Shown here: positions 58,753 to 64,000 of the stretch, in pieces
Layout of the letters: each line of letters opens with the position of its first letter
Position numbering within the stretch: the first letter of the stretch is position 1
The notes under the pieces: generated by a model
The model's database searches: none
What the model saw: the letters and a program-made list of their open reading frames with translations, nothing else
What the model was told of the DNA's origin: nothing
Source of the DNA: Pyrobaculum sp. 3827-6
GTDB taxonomy: Archaea > Thermoproteota > Thermoprotei > Thermoproteales > Thermoproteaceae
Direction of reading: 5' to 3'
DNA: 64,000 nt
Assembly (NCBI RefSeq): GCF_025641885.1
Contig: NZ_JAOTQN010000004.1
Coordinates: 124,001 to 188,000, forward strand
Position numbers and translations under genes: made by a program

Positions 58753-61274
58753 ACAAACTCTAGAACACCCCTATCTTTAAAGACCGATCTACAAAACATA
58801 GCGGCGAAGTTATTGACAGTATTCTTGTCAACACCCCAGTTCTTGTACACAGCCTCAATAAACCTACACACATCCTGCATGGTAAACGGAAATCTCGCAT
58901 TCTGCAAGTAGCTGTTCACGGCTTGACTCCCACCACTCTTGAACTTGCACAGCATGGCGTGAACCACGTCGACGAGGGCATTGGGGAACTTACCAGCGAC
59001 ATTACACCTATCGGCAAAATCTACTAGTTCAAATACCTTCTTTTTGCCCTTTTTCCTTTCTCTTATTAGCCCTATTCTCTGCAACTCGGATCCTGAGACA
59101 AAGGTCTTGGAAAAGAGGTGGAGAGTGTCACTATCAAAACCTCCAGGGTAATTATTAACGGCGTATACGTAAAACGCCGTATACTTATCCGGCGTAGACC
59201 CGCCATATAAAAACTCCACAAGGGCTTTCGTCGCTATCTCGTCGGCAAAGGAGATTACGCTCTCCACCGGGTTCCCCCTAAGAGACTCCAGCTTACCCGC
59301 TTGGGTGGCGATTTTAAGCGCCACGCCGTAGGCCGCAATCGTAAGATCCACCCCCCTGTAGCCCTCCTCCCACAGCTCCCTTACCGTCTTTCTAATTTCG
59401 CTCTCCATCAATGGCTTCAGCTTCTCCACATAAGCCACAGACTCCTCCAAACGTGGCCTAGCCACGATGATAAGCGACGAAATAAACGAAGCCTTGCCCA
59501 CTGCTTGCACATCCGTCTCTGAATAAGACTTGATAGGGAAAACATTCACAACCCTGAAACCAGAATCTATCAAGGCCTCGAGTACAAAAACCCAAGCTTC
59601 TCTTTTAGAGTGGGCGTAATATAACACAAGTAGCCCGTCATCAGCTAATACTCTTCTAATCTCCTTGAATGCTAACTTTATAAGATACTTAAAATGCTCC
59701 TCAGATCTTCCGCCACCAACACTGATATCTTCAGCCGACCGATCACGCCAAAGAGTCCAGTAGGAAAATGCCTCGGGGTATATATCACCGACTACTCTTT
59801 TTAGTAATACATATATAAAATCATATGATTCAGGATATGGTATATTATCAAAGTAAGGAGGATCTGTAATAATGTATTTGATACTTTTATCACTGAATGG
59901 AAGATTTAAAGCGGAGCCTAAAATCGCTCTGAATTTTCCGGTATTGTTCGTTGCTTTGACCAAAAATGCTACACCTTCGATTATGTCATATAATGAGCTC
60001 CATATAGTACCTGCTCCTAAGGCAAAAGGATTAGTCTCAACATAGTCCCAAGCCATCCTCAAGACCTTATGAGACAGTGTATTACGTAAACCGACTTTGG
60101 AACTATCCCATGTGGTTAGTAGTGAATTTCGATCCGCTTGTTTAGCCACTAACCACGACATAATAGTTCTTATATCTTTATCATTAATATTTTTTATTTT
60201 TCTAATAAGTTGATTTATATAATAAAGCTGTCTTTTATTAAATAATTCACCAAAGGTTTTATAACCATAGATAGGTGGCACTACACTTCTAGGATCGTTT
60301 GGAGCTATTTGTTCATTAATCTTGTCCTCTACGTCTGGTACTGAGTTTACGATTTCCGAATCTATTGGTTTTGCTGGATAAAAAGATTTATCTTCAGTTA
60401 TTAATAGAACCAATTTATCATTATTTTTAATATTTTCTCTAATATATGAATTGCTTATTGATGCTTTACAACTTTCACGTGGACATTTTCCATCTCCCCC
60501 GCCAATAGTTGGTTCAACAAATTCCTCAGTAATCTCAGCTATATAATCACTATTCGTATATCTGGGTCTCCAGTAAATTTTTTTCTTAGAATCAAGACAA
60601 AAATCTAAAACCAAAGGTACCCAAGATCCGCATTTCGGGCATTTAACTTGTTTCGCCCATAAATAGTGGACAACTCTTTTTCCATTATATAATGGATAAT
60701 ATTTTTCTAATTCATTCTTTAATTCTTTAGCAATATTACATGCTTCTTTGACCAATAGCCCTGCCTTTTCTGCTAGAGGGTCGTTACATATCGCTTCCAT
60801 ATTCGCTCCAAAGCCTCTTCTATATCTCTTCGTTAGCTCTTCCCATATTTTTAGGTTGATGAGGTCATGTCTCTGCTGAATTATCTCGATGGTTTTTAGC
60901 GCTAGCCACTGTACGGGATTATAATCTAAAGCCACTGCATCTGCCCCCAGCCTTATGGCTTCGAGGGGGATGGAGCCCCCTCCGGCGAATGGGTCGAGGA
61001 TTTTGACACCTCTGAGTTTTTCTTTGATATCGTCTGGGGGATTTTTCTCAAAGCCTTCCTCTGGTAGGCCTAACGCCTTCTTTGCTAACTGGGGGTCTAG
61101 ATCCTCGAAGAATGCTGTGAGTAGTACGAACCTGGAGACTATTAGGGGGGCTCGTGCGAGGGAGATAGTCATTTCGAAGTAGGGGGATCTGGCGTTTTTC
61201 TCTTTAACTGCGAGTGCGTCTACTTGTCTCTTTATTTCTTTCCAGGGACCTGAGAAAGGCCTCTCAATTATCAT
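58749..61274 (-). CDS. DUF1156-type DNA methylase with Zn-ribbon (COG1743-like)
   Basis: 841 residues. SAM-binding motif I is ILDPFAGGGS at 92-101, and the catalytic DPPY is at 471-474 (ITDPPYFDNIPYPESYDFIY), as in adenine-N6 or cytosine-N4 methylases. Between them a 370-residue insertion carries CPKCGSW and CPRESC zinc-ribbon-type cysteines. This order fits the DUF1156 group, although the usual N-terminal LHLWWARRPLA-like segment is replaced by SPYFEMTISLARAPLIVSRF. The central gene segment (about 59.8-60.8 kb) is very AT-rich compared with neighbours, suggesting transfer. It overlaps the helicase gene by 11 nt. Modified base and target unknown. Confidence 0.85.
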   Translation of the reverse strand: MIIERPFSGPWKEIKRQVDALAVKEKNARSPYFEMTISLARAPLIVSRFVLLTAFFEDLDPQLAKKALGLPEEGFEKNPPDDIKEKLRGVKILDPFAGGGSIPLEAIRLGADAVALDYNPVQWLALKTIEIIQQRHDLINLKIWEELTKRYRRGFGANMEAICNDPLAEKAGLLVKEACNIAKELKNELEKYYPLYNGKRVVHYLWAKQVKCPKCGSWVPLVLDFCLDSKKKIYWRPRYTNSDYIAEITEEFVEPTIGGGDGKCPRESCKASISNSYIRENIKNNDKLVLLITEDKSFYPAKPIDSEIVNSVPDVEDKINEQIAPNDPRSVVPPIYGYKTFGELFNKRQLYYINQLIRKIKNINDKDIRTIMSWLVAKQADRNSLLTTWDSSKVGLRNTLSHKVLRMAWDYVETNPFALGAGTIWSSLYDIIEGVAFLVKATNNTGKFRAILGSALNLPFSDKSIKYIITDPPYFDNIPYPESYDFIYVLLKRVVGDIYPEAFSYWTLWRDRSAEDISVGGGRSEEHFKYLIKLAFKEIRRVLADDGLLVLYYAHSKREAWVFVLEALIDSGFRVVNVFPIKSYSETDVQAVGKASFISSLIIVARPRLEESVAYVEKLKPLMESEIRKTVRELWEEGYRGVDLTIAAYGVALKIATQAGKLESLRGNPVESVISFADEIATKALVEFLYGGSTPDKYTAFYVYAVNNYPGGFDSDTLHLFSKTFVSGSELQRIGLIRERKKGKKKVFELVDFADRCNVAGKFPNALVDVVHAMLCKFKSGGSQAVNSYLQNARFPFTMQDVCRFIEAVYKNWGVDKNTVNNFAAMFCRSVFKDRGVLEFV

Positions 61275-64000
61275 ATGGTAGCTCTACTGTTGGTGTTATT
61301 AGTTTGGTGAATTCGTCGTAGGGTATTACGTATTTCTCTTGTGTTACTTTGTATTTATGTACGTGGTTTGCCAAGTGGGTACAGGGATCGCGGTATTTTT
61401 TCACTGTGTTGTTGCTTAGGTCTACCACGTATAGGTACATGTGGTTTTTAAGCGCCTTTGTGTACTGTAGATCTACGAGTAGGGCGGCGCGGCGGGCGCG
61501 GTTTGTCTTGCTGGCGCACAGTGCGGCCCACTCTCCTGGCTGAATGTGGATTTTGCTGTCTGGGCCTTTTACCGTCTTTACCTCCACCAGTCTGACTCCG
61601 TCGGGGCATACAGCTATGTAGTCGACACCTGTCATTGGTATGTGTCTCAGATCAACTATGTGGCACCCCTCTTTTCTATCTAGTTCCATGGCTATTTCTT
61701 CGCCTTTGGCGCCTTGTTCCATCAAGTCGCTTCCCCACTCGACTCCTAGCGTGAGGTAGCCTAGTGGCTTGTACATGGCTGTGAATAAGGTTGCCGTCTC
61801 TATCTTGGCATTGCCGCACGCTTCTCTCAGCATGTTAATTGTTGCTTCTAGTCTCTGTAGGAGCTCTTCTTTTTGTCTGGCTTTTTGGGCTTCTGTTAGG
61901 CCCTTTTTCTTGTCTATTGCTTTTAGCATGGAGGTGTATTCGGCGAGTATGGCGTTTTCCTTGTTTTGACAGAGTTTTTTGACTTGCTCCTGTAGTTTGG
62001 CCTTTACCTCGCTTAGTGCCTCTTCGGGTGGCTGTGGGCTTTGTTTTGACTCCTGTATGTATATGGGGAGGGTAATCGCAGAGAGTGGGACTTGGCCTTT
62101 TTGGCACTGGGTGGTGTTGGGCTGGTAGTAGGCGGCTAGGTGGCTTAGTGTGTACTTTTCTAAGCGGTGTCCTTCGGGAATAGCAACCTCCGCTGTGCCT
62201 TTTATGACCCAGAGGTTGCCGTCTGCGTAGCACGGCTTGTCTACCTCTGCCAATATGGAGTTGGGAAGTTTTTCTAGGTGGTACTGAATTACTGCCTTGG
62301 CGAGGGGGTGTTCTACAGTTATCCTCTCGGGGCAGTTTGACGAGAGGCCGAAGCCGACTAGGCCTGTGCACGCCCCGCGGCAGAGACTGGCTAGTTCTTT
62401 TGGTAGGTATTTTATTCTGTAGCAACCACCTGCCTCGTCATATGATCTGGAGTCGAGGGTGTTTAGCGTGCCGAGTACCAGGGTTTGGAGTTCCTCATCC
62501 GTGACGTAGTCTATACATCTAGGATCTTTTTGGAGTCTGACTCGGTCTTTTACCAGCAGGTCCTCTAGATCTTTAAGGGTGGCTTTTGACTGCGCGAGGC
62601 GTTCTACTTCTTCTGAGGGGTCTCGGCCTTTTAGCGCTGCGTCGATTAGCTTGGCGAAGTCTCTCTCGTCGGCGAGGTTTCCTAGGTATTCAAACACTCT
62701 GCCAAGCGCTTTTCTTATCTCCTCTAACTTCTTGAGGAGGAGTTCGTAGACGCGTCCGTCTATGGTGCCGTCGAGTAGGAAGTTGTAGACTAAGACGGGC
62801 CTCCTCTGGCCGTATCTGTGCACTCTGCCGATTCTCTGGTCTATGCGTGTGGGGTTCCACGGGAGGTCGTAGTTGATTAGGAGGTTTGCGACTTGGAGGT
62901 TGAGGCCTTCTGAGGCTGCGTCTGTTGCCACTAGGATCTGGCCTTTGTCTCTGAACTCGGCCTCGGCGGCTTTGCGCTCCTCGTCGGACATGCCTCCGTG
63001 GAGGAGAACTACGTGGTAGCCGTCTTTCCTTAGCCTCTCCGCGAGATAGTGCATTGTGTCTCTGTACTGGGTGAAGACGATTATCTTTTCTGAGACCTTT
63101 CCCAAGACCTCTCCTAGAACCTTTTTCAATGTGTTATACTTGGTGTCAGTGGCGAGGGCTTGGCCAAGCTGGTGTAATCTCCTTAGCATTTCAATCTCCT
63201 TGTCCAGCTGGGTCTCGTCGACTACGCGTTGTATAGCCTCAAGCTCGCTTCTCGGGGTCGTTTTAGTTGGCTTGAGCAGGCCCCTCTTTATGGCTTCTAA
63301 GGCTTTTAGTCTTCTCTCGATGGTCCTCACAGCGGCGTATGTGCTTGAAGACGCTCTCTTTAGGAATACCGTAGCCACGAGGCCTATGGCCGCCCTTCGC
63401 TTTCCCTTGTACTTCTGGGCTATTCCGTAGTAGTACCGGGCGTACTTCTCGACCTCTTCGTAGAACTGCGCCTCGTCAGGTGAGGGGGCTATTTTCAACG
63501 TTGTGGAGTGTCTCTCTGGTATGCCGGTTTCGTCGCGGACGTCCTCTCTTAGTCTCCTAACTACGTACCTCTTTACGGCAAGTCTAAGAGAGTCGTCGTC
63601 TGTAACTGAGCGGTCTATGAGCCTTATCCGTGCCATGAAGTCTAGCCTATCTCCGTGGTGTGGAGTGGCCGAGAGGAGCAGGACGTTTTTCGTAGCAGAG
63701 GCCAGCCTCTCGGCGGCTTGGTACCTCTTGGTGGGTTCGCGGCCCCTAGCGGTTAGGTTATGTGCCTCGTCAAATACCACGAAGTCCCACCCTTGTTGAA
63801 GAAAGTCATCTACCCTCCTCTTCAGGAAATCTATGGAGACGATGCCGCAGTTGGTATCGCAACGCTCTCTGCAGACTTGGCACTCTATGTCGAATTTCTC
63901 TGCCAGTTCTCTCATCCACTGGAAAACCAGCATCTTCGGCACGACGAGTAGCACCTTCTTTACGTGGCCTCTCATCATTAGCTCTTTTATCAAGAGGCCG
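61264..64000 (-). CDS. SNF2-family helicase with C-terminal nuclease-like domain, 5' end outside window
   Basis: At least 911 residues, with no stop before the window edge; the frame at the edge reads GLLIKELMMRGHVKK, the motif Ia region, so Walker A lies to the right. Present are DEAH (FVVFDEAHNL), LLSATPHHGD, VTDAASEGLNLQ-type motif V (ILVATDAASEGLNLQVANLL) and motif VI DQRIGRVHRYGQ: RapA/HepA-like SNF2 ATPase. The C-terminal region contains GVDYIAVCPDGVRLVEVKTV, a D-x-E-x-K pattern like DUF3883 nuclease domains, within about 100 residues of the end. A helical region with paired cysteines lies between. Probably a DNA translocase/nuclease working with the methylase and DUF499 ATPase. Confidence 0.87.
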   Translation of the reverse strand, partial: GLLIKELMMRGHVKKVLLVVPKMLVFQWMRELAEKFDIECQVCRERCDTNCGIVSIDFLKRRVDDFLQQGWDFVVFDEAHNLTARGREPTKRYQAAERLASATKNVLLLSATPHHGDRLDFMARIRLIDRSVTDDDSLRLAVKRYVVRRLREDVRDETGIPERHSTTLKIAPSPDEAQFYEEVEKYARYYYGIAQKYKGKRRAAIGLVATVFLKRASSSTYAAVRTIERRLKALEAIKRGLLKPTKTTPRSELEAIQRVVDETQLDKEIEMLRRLHQLGQALATDTKYNTLKKVLGEVLGKVSEKIIVFTQYRDTMHYLAERLRKDGYHVVLLHGGMSDEERKAAEAEFRDKGQILVATDAASEGLNLQVANLLINYDLPWNPTRIDQRIGRVHRYGQRRPVLVYNFLLDGTIDGRVYELLLKKLEEIRKALGRVFEYLGNLADERDFAKLIDAALKGRDPSEEVERLAQSKATLKDLEDLLVKDRVRLQKDPRCIDYVTDEELQTLVLGTLNTLDSRSYDEAGGCYRIKYLPKELASLCRGACTGLVGFGLSSNCPERITVEHPLAKAVIQYHLEKLPNSILAEVDKPCYADGNLWVIKGTAEVAIPEGHRLEKYTLSHLAAYYQPNTTQCQKGQVPLSAITLPIYIQESKQSPQPPEEALSEVKAKLQEQVKKLCQNKENAILAEYTSMLKAIDKKKGLTEAQKARQKEELLQRLEATINMLREACGNAKIETATLFTAMYKPLGYLTLGVEWGSDLMEQGAKGEEIAMELDRKEGCHIVDLRHIPMTGVDYIAVCPDGVRLVEVKTVKGPDSKIHIQPGEWAALCASKTNRARRAALLVDLQYTKALKNHMYLYVVDLSNNTVKKYRDPCTHLANHVHKYKVTQEKYVIPYDEFTKLITPTVELPYDN

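Noticed and set aside
1-64000. CRISPR arrays
   Set aside because: No run of regularly spaced repeats and no cas gene was seen by reading through the window.

Overview
The window looks like a piece of chromosome from a hyperthermophilic crenarchaeon of the Thermoproteales, most likely Pyrobaculum or a close relative. This is inferred from a full-length reverse gyrase, a tungsten aldehyde:ferredoxin oxidoreductase of the GAPOR type with a tungstate-type ABC importer, a four-gene 2-oxoacid:ferredoxin oxidoreductase operon, a tRNA gene with two introns at non-standard positions, GC-rich coding sequence with many GTG starts, and A/T-rich TATA elements about 24-28 nt upstream of start codons (leaderless mRNAs). 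No rRNA, CRISPR array or intact insertion sequence was seen.

Layout. 1-4.4 kb: a ComF-type phosphoribosyltransferase fused to a DprA/Smf domain, a twice-interrupted CAU tRNA, and an MFS transporter. 4.5-8.6 kb: a small unknown gene, an Arch_ATPase/DUF234 protein, a compact family-B DNA polymerase with a coupled partner, and a candidate C/D box sRNA. 8.6-17.8 kb: macrodomain protein, reverse gyrase, leucyl-tRNA synthetase, a methyltransferase/NfeD pair and a winged-helix regulator. 18.3-25 kb: a surface protein with repeats, rhomboid protease, radical SAM protein, KaiC-like ATPase, phosphoesterase, an orphan coiled-coil protein and a TnpB-derived protein. 25.3-28 kb: tungstate/molybdate importer genes arranged divergently. 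28-29.6 kb: a vapB/vapC pair whose toxin gene carries an in-frame stop, aIF1A and an AAA-associated domain protein. 29.5-35.3 kb: a secreted protein with a membrane partner, a NitT/TauT-type ABC system with two fused permeases, and a GDPD phosphodiesterase. 35.3-44.8 kb: ThiF-like enzyme, a winged-helix/tetrapyrrole-methylase-like fusion, a PLP sulfhydrylase-like enzyme, MFS transporter, GH57 enzyme, a large S-layer-like protein, a HEPN/MNT pair and a coiled-coil nuclease-like protein. 44.8-52.3 kb: central metabolism (Por operon, hydroxyacid dehydrogenase, GAPOR-like enzyme, RpiA). 52.3-55.1 kb: small poorly known genes.

The most notable region is 55.1-64.0 kb, all on the minus strand. In transcription order it encodes an SNF2 helicase with a C-terminal nuclease-like domain (running off the right edge), a DUF1156-type DNA methylase, a DUF499-type ATPase, a small unknown protein, and the frameshifted remnant of an SF1 helicase. 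The first four genes overlap by 4-11 nt, and the methylase gene has a very AT-rich centre. This looks like a transferred, multi-gene restriction/defence-like system in which one helicase has decayed.

Functional links: the tungstate importer plausibly supplies the GAPOR-like enzyme, which with the Por complex passes electrons to ferredoxin. Assignments rest on motifs and remembered family features only; no database search was run.
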